This document shows positions 47,464 to 59,445 of a stretch of 64,000 nucleotides of DNA, one piece after another. The translations under genes and the position numbers were made by a program. Position 1 is the first letter of the stretch. Each line of letters opens with the position of its first letter. The DNA lies in the NCBI GenBank assembly GCA_023014365.1, contig JAEBUN010000005.1, forward strand, positions 1,922,001 to 1,986,000, given 5' to 3'. Source of the stretch: Lepiota brunneoincarnata. Lineage: Eukaryota > Basidiomycota > Agaricomycetes > Agaricales > Agaricaceae. The notes below the pieces were generated by a model. It was not told the DNA's origin. It saw nothing but the letters and a program-made list of their open reading frames with translations, and ran no database searches.

Positions 47464-50400
47464 TCATGATAAGTTAATACGCACACTATCGAGCAACACA
47501 GCCACTTCGGGAGCAACACGAATAAATTCTTTGCCCCAGAATTCATACTTCTTGTTGCGAAGCAACTCAATAAAGGTGACTAAGGCGCCCCAAGGGTGAG
47601 GTCGATGAACAATAAAACGCTCGAGGAGAACTTTGGTCATGATCTCTCGAAGGCAATCATCCTTCGCCTCCAGGAAGAGATGAAGCATGAGAGAGCTGAA
47701 CCAATGGGTGTGGGCGTTCGGATAGCGTAGGTGTAGGGCCATTGAGTTCAAGAGATGATGTTTTCCTATGAGATTGAAGTCAGCAATGGTTCCTGGAAGA
47801 AGCAGATTGAGAGCCAACCTTCATTGTCAACACTATTAACGAGATACTGCAGGGCAACAACGCCGGGGTCGCTTGCCACAAAAAGAGATGATCCACTTCG
47901 GGCCTTTGCTTGCGCCACAGAGGAAACGCCGATGAACATCACAAGCGAGTTGACCAAAGGGAGGTTATATGTCTCGGTGGTGTCCTCAGAAACTCCGGGG
48001 AGCTTGAGGCGATCCTTGAGGGACGCAAGGAATGAAGCGGAACCACGACCAAGCAAATACTGCTCTAGGTAGCTGCGCAACTCGGCGTTCTTGAGCCCAC
48101 AACTGAAGTCGGAAAGAATGGGAGGGATAGGGCCCATCTCCGGGATGGAATCAAATTTTTGGTTATGGAGGTTGGGGTCGGGCAAAATGACGGCGGGGGG
48201 GAAGGCACTGAGGATGATATTTCGCAATTGAATGCAACGTTGGGGGATAACGTCGCATAGAGTAAAGTAATACTCGCTCAGGAACTCGGGAAAATCGTGA
48301 AGGAGAACAAGAAGGAGACGTAGAGCTCCGCGGTATAGGTCCCTTGCAGCGTTCTGCAAATCGGCATCCTTCAAGAAAGGAGCAAGGAACTTGAAGAGAG
48401 AGATAAGGAGCTTGTGGAAAGCAGACCAGCCCTATGTTCGTGTCAATGGGTGCATCCGAAAATGGCGATATGGACACTCACCTCACGGTTCTCTGACATC
48501 AGAAGCTTAGGCATGAAGAGCCTGTGGGAGATCAGGCACATCCATGAGAAGGCAAATCCGGGGAAGTATGTAGGCTGAAGAGAGCTATAGGTGTCGCTGA
48601 TCGCGATCAACAGGTGGAAGTAAACAGGACCAAGGTGGTTCTCGATGGAGTGAAGATCATTGACCAGGCTAGAGAAGAACCTGAAGAATGGCTTTTGTTG
48701 GAATGCGGCACCTTGTTCTTCATGGAGGTTCGCCAAGACAAGGACAAATATGGATAGGATCTTCGTCAAATAATGAACTTTAGCCTGGTCGTTGTTGACT
48801 CCTGAAGCGTCGCCATGATATTTGATGATGTACACAATGAGCCTCGACATAGCGTCCAATGCCTGAAAGGCATATGCAAAGTCGTTCGAGGCGACACACT
48901 TGACATAGCTAGTGACACTAGCTTCTGCACATACTCTGAAGAAGAACGAGGAGACGTCCTCGACCTTCAGAATACCTTGTTTAGTCAACTGGGTAATGAA
49001 AGGCACGAAGCTCTTCTCAGGAGAGTGCGAACGTTGGAAGATGTTGACCCATTGCTGGAACCAGACGAACAGCTTCTCGCGTAATTGTTCTGTCTCGGGT
49101 TTGGTGGACGGCTGGCGGGAGGTGAGCTCTGCAGCAGGTGTCCGTCTGATACCTCGAAGATCTTCAAGAAGGCGATGGACCCTATCTCAACGTTAGTTAA
49201 CATGTTTCACCGATTGGGTTGCCGTGGCGTACTCGTCGTTAGCTTTCCCGGTCTTTGAGACCTGATCAAGAATGTCGATGGTGTAAACGAATTGGGCTTG
49301 GGTGGCTACAGGAGGATCGCTGGCCAGACATTCACGAATCAAGCCTGCAGCAAAGCTGAGGAGGCTTGGGCGAGGATCCAAGGAAACGACCTTTGCGAGT
49401 TGTTGGTCTTGAAGAGAAATATTGATTAAACCACTTCTCAGTAATGTGACCGTGACCGGGATGTTGAGCTTGCGCTATTGGAATGTTATCAATACACAGT
49501 CCTTTGAAAGTACTTTATTCATTCACCTCATCTTCGGCATATAAGAGCCAAGTAATAGCTTCCTTGGCCACATCCTCGAAAGAGTGGCACAGCTGATCTA
49601 GGAGTGCGACATAGACCTCCCGCCCAAGCTGAGATTGAGTGTTGTACAACTTCTGGACAATCTTTTGCGACATCATGAGAGGTGTGTGCTGGCGGTCAGC
49701 GGCCTCAGCCGCAAGATACAAGACCTGGCGGACAAGGTGGCGAACTTCATGACTAGGTGGCAAAGTAGTGAGGCTTTGAGAAGGGAGCTGCACTATGATA
49801 GCCTCAAGGTCACGAGTTAAGACTTGCAAGCGTTCCATGACTTCCTGATGACTATGGAGGTCCTGGCTAGGCATGTCATGATCAAGACCAGGGGATTGGT
49901 TGCTATAGGCGAAAGAATTGGCGGAACTTGGTCTGCTTGTGTTGCGCCTGAGGCTGATAGCTGCGAGTGGTCGTCAACATCGAAAAAAGCCAGTAGAAGG
50001 GAGAAGTATACCGAAATCCTCATAGACAGCAGCTTGGATATTTTGGACCCCGCCAGGTTTAATGCGTAACGGCTCGGGCAGACTCAGAGCGATGGTCAGG
50101 GGTGGAGCGCTGGGATCATAGTAGGTCCCTACGTTACGAGCTTCGCGATGGCGCCTCCGACTTTCGATGGAAGCCGCAAAGTTTTCGTCAACATCGGCAA
50201 CAGCTCTCTCCATCGCTGCTTTTTCAATGGCAGCGCAAGCGACATCCAGGTTGTCTTGAACGAGTAAGAGAACGACTTGCTCCGGAACCAATTGCTGAAA
50301 TACAAAGGTTAGTAATGAGGCGGCATATGGAGACGACGGGGGTGGTTACCTCGTTGAATCCGTGGCTGTTGAGGAAGTGGCGAAGATGAGTCGCGAGATT

Positions 50401-53400
50401 GCTTTTTAGTGGCTCCTTGCAAGTGACAAGCGCTAGGCTCCCGGCGAGTTTCTGGGCCATGAGATGACCGGCTTTTCTCAACTTCTCGTCGTTGGGTTCA
50501 GTAGCAAAGTCTTTTACCACCAACTCTCGAGTAGAGATGCCGGCTATAGTAACAGAGCGGTCAACGACTGGTACAATTATCTAGGGGACGGAAGGTCAGT
50601 ATTGTTCAATCATCTCGTCAGGACGACGCACCTCGCGGACTGATTGGTCAACGGCAAGCTGAACGGCTCGTTTGAAAGCTTGATTGACGTTGAAGGGGTT
50701 AAGTTGGGGGTTGATGTGTACTTGAAGAGGGAGTGCAGACAAAATAGCCTCGATGTGATTATTGATGGCACGCTGGCTTTCACCCTGAGAAGCAAGTATA
50801 ACCCCGTTATCTTGGATGCCAAGATTGTCGTTCATGCCGCCCGACGGCAGCTCTCCGGCGAAATTGGTAACCTGAAGTCCCTCCGTAGGCCTCGTACGGA
50901 TGATTCTGGCTGCTTGAATGCTGTCGAGGTTGATATCCAAAGCCTTGCATAAAACTTCGATTTCGAACTTGAGGTTCAACTTGAGCTCTGCATGATGATA
51001 GAGCTCGGCCAGGAGACTGATTACGGCCATCAACCAAGGATTGGGAGGCCTGAAGATCTTGGATCGAGCACAAGGCTCAAGCGTCTTGCAAACGAAAGGA
51101 ATCGCCACAATCAAGCGGCTGCTCGCATAACCCTCGATCAACAAGTCTTTGAATGATAAATTCTTGTGCTTGATCGGTTGATCCCGAGCCAAGGTGATGA
51201 TACCAAGCCAAGATCCAACATTCTTGAGAGTGTTGCGCTCGGGTCCTGATTGTAGGGTGCGTTCAGCGTTCAGCAAGACTTGGGCTTTGATGAAAGTTTC
51301 ATGGAGGACATAGTGCAAGAGTTGTTTGCGGTCGAGGGCATCAAGGAAGCGAAGATACAAGGAATGGTTGTTCGGTTCGGAGCTGACACGTTGGTCTACA
51401 AGGTAATGGGCGAACCAACGTGAGTATTCATCCACAAATTGTTCACGCATCTCTTCTATCTTCGCATCGAAGTTGCTAGGGGCTAAGTTGTTGACAATGA
51501 ACAGAATTCTATCGGAGAACTCTTCAGGAGGTGTTTGTATTTCTTCGTCGGTGCTGTCTGGCTGGATGGCATTGAAAACCGCTGCAGGTTCAGTAGGCGG
51601 TCCGGCAGATGGACCCAACGTCATGTTTTGCAAATCTGTTCCGTCGGCAGCGGCACCAGCAGCCAGAATGTGTTGGATATTGGCCACCAGGTCAGGACGA
51701 GCCTCAGTCAGGTGGGAGATCTGGAGCAAGGCCTCACACAAAGGTCTCCATTCCACTAGGCGGAATTCAAACCGAGACAGCGCTTGTATACCAAACTTGA
51801 AAAGGTTGGTGTGAGGAGGACAGTTAAGGGCGTCTAAAATGTAACGTATGGCAATGCCAAGGGGGATGTAGTCGATGAGCTGGTGACGGATAAGGGAACC
51901 AAAGAGATAGCCGGTCATGGCTAATTCGCGAGCAGGGTAGTCAGATTGGAAAAATCTATATTCGTCAAATAGGAAGTGCAGCATGCAGGAAAAAAGCTCA
52001 TGGTCGCGTGGATTCTTGGACGCTTTAAAGCGCTGGAGCATTGCAATGACTTCGTCGATGGACGTAGCAGTATCGTACATCTGTTTGTAGACGTCGTCGA
52101 CTTCAGTTTCGATATCGGCAGGATAGCTCATCACTGAGAAGCCAGGTTCAGAATCAGAATTAGGGGCCAGGTTCATGAGGCGTGGGTGGATCTGCAAACA
52201 GGTGTTGCGGACTTCCAAGCAAGCTTCAACATCACCTTCGAGCATGTGCTCAGTGCTATACATTGAAATGAATGTATCAATATCCGCGACTGCAGCGATG
52301 TTAGATACTGAACTAACCTGCTCCTTAGCACTCTGAGAATAATGGTAACGGTAGTCGCGTTCAGAGGAATAGTCCTGTTCTCGACGGGAGTCTCAGAAAG
52401 ACGACAGGCCTTTTCGCTTTCCATTTTCGTTTCCAGGAATGTAATGACCGAATGCAAAAACTCTCCATGATAGCGATTAACATGATCTTGCAACCACTTG
52501 TCAAGGTTCAAATATTCACGTCGCGACGCCAAAGTTGCAACGTCAAGAGCGAAGGTGAATGGTCGAATTTCTAGGAGAGCCTCCAGTATCTGCAAGAACT
52601 TGTAAACGATCGAATGAGTTCTTGGAGCAAGAACAAAAAAGCATACTTTCAAGTCCTGGGCAACGTCCAATATACGTGTAATGTTCAAGTTGTTTTCGTC
52701 ATAGAACTCGCGGAAAGCAGTGGTGAGGTAGCCCGGTTCGATCTGCCAGATCCTCATGAAGACTAGCTGGTGGTTGGGATGCCCGGCTAAGAACATGGCG
52801 AGAAGCTTGCGAGAGTATTCGAGACGGATGTCATTCCATTTGGGATCCTGGAGAAGTGATTCAGCTGAGCTAGTCCCCTCGACCTGGTATAATAGTGGAG
52901 ACGTACTGGTGCTTGAAGTAAACCCATGTGAACCAGCTCCGCGCTAATTTTAATGGCCTTGTCCAACATCTCGCGAACACAAGCGCGTATTTCCACCGAA
53001 TCTGATCCAGCAAGCCGAACCAGAACTTGGAACAGTTCAAGCGAATTCCAAGTGTGGCTCTGAACATTGGCTGCTAGAGCCCTGATGCTAGGACTCGCAA
53101 CTGTGACATCGTCAACAGTGACGATTCTGCGACCGGGCAGGGTAACAAAATTAAAAGTATCCGAGGGTAGTGAAAGTAAAGCATCAAGGAGACGCAGCTG
53201 GCAGAGCGGGTTGTTCCACACCTCCCAGAAACCGGTCACTCCATGAGGTTCCACGTCCCGGGGCGCATTAAGAAGGATAGAAATTAAGAGCTTCAGGGTC
53301 GCGGTGTCCACACCATGGCGATCAGGCCAGTCGAAGGACTTGATGACACTGGGCCAATTCAATTTGACATGCTACATCAAATTTCACATTCATGTGAACC

Positions 53401-54470
53401 CTTTAGTCTGAAGTGACACCAACACTCACGAAGCTACCAAGTGTCCGTATGAGTGCTCCTACATCGCACAGCGGGGTACCCTCCGCAGCCAATCTGCCCA
53501 AGGTCGAGATGATCTCGATGACTTGAGCGTCACGGGGAGGGTTCTGTTCTGTAATGCCAAATCTCTCCAACAATGAGCGTACGAGTTCAGGATCGCTAGT
53601 GATATCAGGGCCGAGTTGTATCATAATTTGTACAAGAGAAGTGCCAGAAGGAAGACTGGGGAAAACGCCGCGCTCATCAGCATTGAACGGGCTATCGTCA
53701 AAGCTGGTTAAAAAGTACCTGAAATGGGTAAAAATGCGACGCAGAATGGGATTGACCGCCTCTTTCCCGTATTTTGTTTGCGCCGCAAGAATCAGCGCTT
53801 GTCTCTGCTGAGCGTCCAAAACAGGTGCGTCAGAGGGAGGATCGGCGAGCACGTTGGCCATGACTTTTGCGAGTTGGTTGAGGCTTAAATCTGCGTTTTC
53901 AAAACAAGGCGAGTGGCAGAGAGCGAGAATGGCACTTTCAAACTCGAGGCGAATGATGCTAGCAGCTTGGTTGGCAAGTTCTTTCCGGGTCGGTGTGGAA
54001 ACGAATGATGATGCAAGGATGAGGCGTTCCAACGGGCGCAATCCTACACGATCCACGAATCGAACGAGGTCAAAGTGCCGGAAAACGTCCCCTTCTCCCC
54101 TGTCGATTCCTTCGCGGAAACGTTCTGCGAGGATCGGGTCCCGGCCGATGCGTTGAGTTTCTGAAACAAGAAGTCGGAAAGTAAGAGCGTCTGTTGCCCC
54201 AAACGAGGCAGATGAAGTAAGTCGCTGTTGAGAGTGAACGATGAGGCGTCGTATGAAGTGCAGGTACGTTTCTACACCGTGTTGTTCTGAAAGCTGGAAG
54301 TGAATGGAACATTGAGAACCACGTTACGCAGGTGAGGCAGATGGGAATGAGCACACCGAGCGTATTTCAAGCTGGTTCCTCTCGAAGTTCTCCTCCGTGA
54401 GCGTCGAGAGTAAGAAGACAATTTGGGCTTTGACTATGGTATGAATATTTGTAGTCGGCGGGTTATCCAT
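47464..54470 (-). CDS. NOT1: CCR4-NOT complex scaffold NOT1
   Basis: Central scaffold of the CCR4-NOT deadenylase, about 2,100 residues. Start MDNPPTTNIHTIVKAQIVFL at 54470 continues across an intron (about 54357-54296) into LSEQHGVETYLHFIRRLIVH. Then come HEAT-type helical blocks: GLRPLERLILASSF, LAKVMANVL, SWPSVIKSFDWP region, and IGALSRFE-like GIQALSRFEFRLVEW. The CAF1-binding MIF4G region is LLIEGYASSRLIVAIPFVCK/ with NPWLMAVISLLAELYHHAEL (about 51170-51000). DUF3819 follows (about 50800-50000). The C-terminal NOT1 superfamily domain has FPGFAFSWMCLISHRLFMPK (about 48550) and LLERFIVHRPHPWGALVTFI (about 47600), ending DSVRINLS. Very long exons and short introns; no lesion was seen in what I read. 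Confidence 0.93.
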
Positions 54471-54732
54471 ATGGGACGACGACCTGGAGGGGGTCACCGA
54501 ACGCCGCGCAGCGCTTCCAGGTCCGGTCGCCGTTTTGAAAATTGTTGATAGGGTAAATTAACAGAGGAAGACGAAGACCGCCTCCAACACGATTCGTCAG
54601 TGTGCAGAGTGGCAGGAAGTGTCCTTTGAACACACCGTGCTCGACTGACGTATTCCAACTCCGTCGATGCATTTTGAACTCCGACAATTTCCCTCACGGT
54701 AAAAGAGGCTCGAGAAAATTCAATTAAGAGCC

Positions 54733-56647
54733 TCAGCCTCGATACACTTTTGATAGAGCAAATGTAGACGATAACAACACGATCACAAAAACGTAAAATA
54801 CACGACCCTCTTTCGCGGGATTACCATCTGAAAGAAAACCTCGTAGAGGAAGAAAAACCAGGCCGACAAGGAAATTGGCGATCCCTAAGAGGTAAGTAAG
54901 GTGAGCTGACGATATGAACAAGAGGGGAGTGACCGACAGTTCAACGAAAGCGCCATAGAAGAGAGTGCAGAAACGGCCTGACAAACCCGTCAGCGTGGTG
55001 AATGAAATAAACCAGAATACACACAAAAGATGGGGAAACCTCAGGGATTATCACAAACGGAATAGGACCAAGACCTATCGCGAACGACCTATAAGGCACT
55101 TCAGCTGTATGCACCACAACTAAGGACTGGATACATACGTCACAAACGTGAGCGTCGCAACACTTGCGAGCGTGACGAAGCCCGAATCAAGCCCATAGCC
55201 GATGGCAGCCAGAGAAAACAATGCTCCTATGGTAGATAGCATAAGAAGAGGTTTCCGCCCAACGCGCTGGAAGTGTTGATGGTGAACTAATCAGCATATA
55301 GTCAACAATAAATCTACCTCAATAAGAATAATGGGCGGGAATGTCATGATGACGTTCACAACAGTAATGCCAAGTGAGACGTATGGGCCCCATTCAGGTA
55401 AAGATTCGGACAAGATTTCGTTGCTGTAGTAGAGGACTTATGGTCTCTCAGGACATCTCGCCTTGACTTATTACTATCAAGCACCAACCTGCATTAATGC
55501 CTAGAATCATGAGATGAGGCGACGAAAAAGTTAACTCGAAAGAAGCGCACTTACCGGATACCTGCTGCGACAACATCGCGAAGCAGACAACCATCAGAGG
55601 CTTTCGAAGCTCCGGCGAAAGGAAGAGATGAGCCACAGTCGCTATATTAGTTTCGTTTTCTGAACGTCGAGCCCCTAATTCATGCAACAATGGATCTTCG
55701 TCTTGAGGCACTGGAGCTAAAGAGACATTGGGTCAAGACGGAGGTCGCAACGCCCGCGATAAGAACGCTCACATGCAATACGATGTTCATGTCCCCATAA
55801 ATGCCCCGAGACTACTTTTTTCTCCTCAAGGCGGTTTTTCATTCCCAGCCATGTAGGGGTTTCAACGACCATATAGCTGCTCAAGAATTGGACAAAGCCG
55901 ATGAATGAGGACAAAAGAAGAACAAGTCGCCACTCAGTCGGGGTCGAGAGACGGAAACCTGCAAGCTGGGTGAACATGATGCCGAGTACGATACCTAGCT
56001 GCGTCAAAACACCTGTGGCAAATATTCAACAGAAGAGCTCTATAATAATGATAACTTGACAGACCGATGTTGCCACTTATCGTGGAAGGCGCGATTTCTG
56101 CCACATAAATGGGCCCGACACAAATACCAACGCCCGAACCCACACCTATGAGAAACCTTGCCCCAAGATGTTAGCATGCGCAAACAACTGGTGAAAGGGC
56201 CACACCTTACCGGCCAAAGCTAAGAGTTGTGACAGTGCCACTGACACTCATAAGGCCAGCCCCGATGGCTAGCAGAAGGGCGGTGAATCTGGCCGCCCCT
56301 TTACGCCCCCACCGGTCCATTACGATGTTTGCGGCAAGGCTACCCGCGAGACCGCCTACTGTGAAGATCGCGGTCACAAAGGAGAAGACAAAATTCGACA
56401 TGGGTATGCATGTTGGGAGTGAAGTGGTGTCGCCGGGGAAAGGACTTTCGCTCCCCTCGCATGTTAAAACAGCCTTGATTTGATTCAGTGCTGATATATG
56501 ATACCCGTACTTGGGAACTCAGAAAAAAAGGAATAAATGTGGGTATGGAAAAAAGGATACCTGGAATGGGATGGCGAGGATCCAAAGGCAAACAAGCCAA
56601 CCATACTTTGTGAATGACTCGCCGTTGGTATTCTTATAACTCGTCAT
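54733..56647 (-). CDS. MFS sugar transporter (hexose/VPS73-like)
   Basis: Twelve-helix major facilitator of the sugar porter family. From ATG 56647 (MTSYKNTNGESFTKYGWLVC), after an intron, it reads YGYHISALNQIKAVLTCEG. MSNFVFSFVTAIFTVGGLAG, then VMDRWGRKGAARF (D-x-x-GRK loop 2-3 motif) and GVGICVGPIYVAEIAP (family motif around helix 4) follow. WRLVLLLSSFIGFVQFLSSY with VETPTWL replaces the usual PESPR-L. After a cytoplasmic loop LHELGARRSENETN come MVVCFAMLSQQVSG, the second half, and a final exon ending SKVYRG at 54733. About ten short introns. It is divergent from the alpha-amylase. Confidence 0.85.
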
Positions 56648-56920
56648 TGAGGATGGGCAAGCACAGAGGTGTGCTGGCAGCGGTCGAAACACATGACCAC
56701 ATGACTCGCCGGCAGAGACCGAGATCCGAGATCGAAGATCGAAGATCCTGATGTAGAAGTGAGAGATACCCAATATAAACAGTAAAGTATCGCAACTAAG
56801 TAACCTATCCAGCTCTTTCAAGTCCCTCCTTTCTCTAGCTTTCATCCCCAACTCCGCGTGCTCACCTGAGCCTGTCATTCTTTACCACACACCTGCTCCT
56901 TCCCCTCCCCTTGTGAGAAC
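56648..56920. promoter_or_regulatory. Divergent promoter shared by sugar transporter and alpha-amylase
   Basis: 273 bp between opposed start codons. Contains a short GATC-rich repeat (three or four GATC within about 30 bp, near 56722-56748). Co-regulation by carbon source is plausible but not shown by any motif I can name with confidence. Confidence 0.5.
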
Positions 56921-59318
56921 ATGCTCTCTTCTACCACCCTCCTCTCTCTGTTTGCCTCTTTCCACTGCGCCTACACTGCGACGGCAGACCAATGGCGCGC
57001 CCGCTCAATATACCAGTATATAAACCTTGTTTCCCCCCTCCAGAGATCCCATGATATTTACTTCCCATCACCCAGATTAATTACCGACCGCTTCGCCCTG
57101 CCCGAAGGTGCTAACCGCAACGCATGTGATCCCGCAACGCAAACGTTCTGCGGAGGGACATGGAATACGTATGTCTTACACCACCTCCCTACATTCCTCC
57201 CTACTGATTCAGAGGTTCCGTCTTCCTGAAGCATCCGCGAAAACCTGGACTATATTCAAAATGCCGGCTTCACTGCTAGTGGGTAGAACGTCTCCACCAT
57301 TCTACTTTCTAGCCCCATTTCTGATGCATATATTATCAGTCTGGATCAGCCCAATAAATCAGAATTACCAGGGACCGCGCTCTGTATACGGAGACCCGTA
57401 CCATGGCTATTGGCCAGCGGACGTCAGCAAACTTAACGGCCGGTTCGGTACCGCTGACGACCTCAAGGCTCTGATCTCGGAGCTCCATCGCCGTGATATG
57501 TGAGCTCACCTCGTTTTCCTGCCAACCCCGCCAATGCTCTTTTCTCAGGTATATTATGGTCGACATCGTAGTCAATAATGTCATGGCCACATCAACTTCA
57601 CCAGATTATTCCAAGTACTTTTTCAAGGATCCCGTGCGTATGATCATGTTCCCCTATTCCAGGTATCTGAGGATCTCCCCAGTCGTTGTATCATCCTTAC
57701 TGTCCTGTTCAATGGGGCAACACTACCAGCGAGCAGAACTGCTGGCTAGGTGATGAAAAGGTGCCACTTCCCGACATTGACACCTCTAACCCCACTGTCA
57801 TTGCACAATATGGAAATTGGATCCAGAATCTTGTCAAGGAGTATGATATCGACGGCCTTCGAATAGATGGTGAGTCCGCAGAAGCTCTTGTGATCGCTTT
57901 CCGTGCTAACGGACCCTGCTAGCTGCCAAGTACGTAATTCCCTACTATGTACCCTTTGCCACCATGGCGCGGCCCTGAAACCACTCAGGCACGTGCAGAT
58001 GGACTTTTGGCCGCGATTCTGCGCCGAAGCAGGCGTCTTTTGCATGGGAGAGGTCTTTGGGGGACTTGAAGTTGAGTATGTCCGGCGATTTCACCGCTTT
58101 GGACAACTCATTTTACTTGATTTTAGTCCTATAGCTCAATATCAGGGACCCCAAGCACTCGATTCTGTTCTCAATTTCCCAATGTACTCCGCGCTGGTGG
58201 AAGCTTTTGCGATTCCCGGTCCTCGAAACATATCCGCAGTTGTGGACATATTTGGGCAGTCAAAACTCAAATTCAAGGTATATCCTGCTCATCCCCGTCC
58301 TCGAAATTCTACCCAGGAACTCATCCAAACATCAACCAGGGACACTGGCTTGCTAGGTAACTTCCTGGAAAACCAGGATGTTCCCAGGTGGTACAACAGA
58401 TCTGTTGATCCCCAGAGTCTATAGTCAGTGGGGCACCCGGAACAGTTATGGATCTTTCGGCTGACGGTTGATTTAGTAATGCCATGGTTTTCAGCTTTAT
58501 GACAGACGGCATCCCAATTGTATACTATGGACAGGAGCATGGTTTCCCAGGTAGTGCTGATCCTGTGAGTGATCCCTGTGCTACCTGGAACATATTTTGA
58601 TTGACGGCCAATCTTTTTTTTTGTAGTACAACCGCGAGCCTCTCTGGTCGTCCAATTACAAGCAATCAGATGCTTACAAGCTCATCGCTACTTTGAACCA
58701 GGTGGAGGCTGCCTGAGGATTGTCTGGGAAAACGGTGTCACTGATTCGGATCTATCAGCTCCGTAATTTCCTTGTGAACTCGAACAGATTGGTTGAAACA
58801 AGAAATGCGCATTTTGACAACAAGCCCTTACGGTATAGCCGTGATGAAGGGACAGGCGATTTCCGTTGTCACCAACATTGGTTCTCCTGTACGCAAAATT
58901 TCTATCCCCAGTCTGCCCCGGTTTCCTGATGGTCCTTTGTCATTGCAGCCCCAGAATGGTACTCATATCGCCATCTCATCCCCGTATGAGTCTAGCACGG
59001 CAATGACAAAGTGAGCATCTCATCAATCAGTGATAGTGCAGTTTTACCCATGAATCTTGATTAGTGTCCTCACTTGCCAACAGTGGGTTGTGGGTTCCAA
59101 GGGCTTCCTTGACGTCGAGTACACCAAGGGTGGCGCCGCAGTTGTTCTTCTACCGAGTAGCTCCCTCGAAGGCTCGGGCCTTTGCAGGCACCGTTCTAGC
59201 CGAGAGCTCCGCACATGGTGCTAAGGCTGCCCAACGAACGTCTGTTGCTTCACGCTCCCTTTCATCGCATTTGCCTTTGCTGGTTGTTTCGACTCTGGTA
59301 ACTGTTTATCTATTATAA
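56921..59318 (+). CDS. Alpha-amylase (GH13), GPI-type, with two apparent one-base frameshifts
   Basis: Secreted starch hydrolase. Signal peptide MLSSTTLLSLFASFHCAYTA, then WRARSIYQ/LITDRFALPEG. Joined exons give IRENLDYIQNAGFTA/IWISPINQNYQGP, YGDPYHGYWPADVSKLN, IMVDIVVNN, YHPYCPVQWGN and DIDGLRID (nucleophile Asp). Then come FCMGEVFGG (acid/base Glu), LLGNFLENQDVPRW (third Asp region) and FMTDGIPIVYYGQEHGFPGS. After FLVNSN (about 58785) the family pattern resumes one base out of frame as DWLKQEMRILTTSPYGIAVM. The C-domain VLTCQQWVVGSKGFLDVEY is followed by GSGLC (59185), where the frame again shifts by one base to GTVLAESSAHGAKAAQ and a hydrophobic tail SHLPLLVVSTLVTVYLL, a typical GPI-addition signal. 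Without correction the frame stops at 59222-59224. Catalytic residues are intact. Confidence 0.88.
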
Positions 59319-59445
59319 GGACCTTATATTGTTACGGGTATTTTGGATTTTATGTATGGACGTATCTTTGGATCGGCAGGCTGTCATGTGAACGCACGCG
59401 CCTGTGTGACATACCGTGTTACCACCCTACTCTTGCGCATTGATC

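Noticed and set aside
59064..59318. Separate small secreted gene in the last amylase exon
   Set aside because: It is the GPI-tail frame of the amylase plus an out-of-frame reading of its C-domain, explained by a one-base shift.
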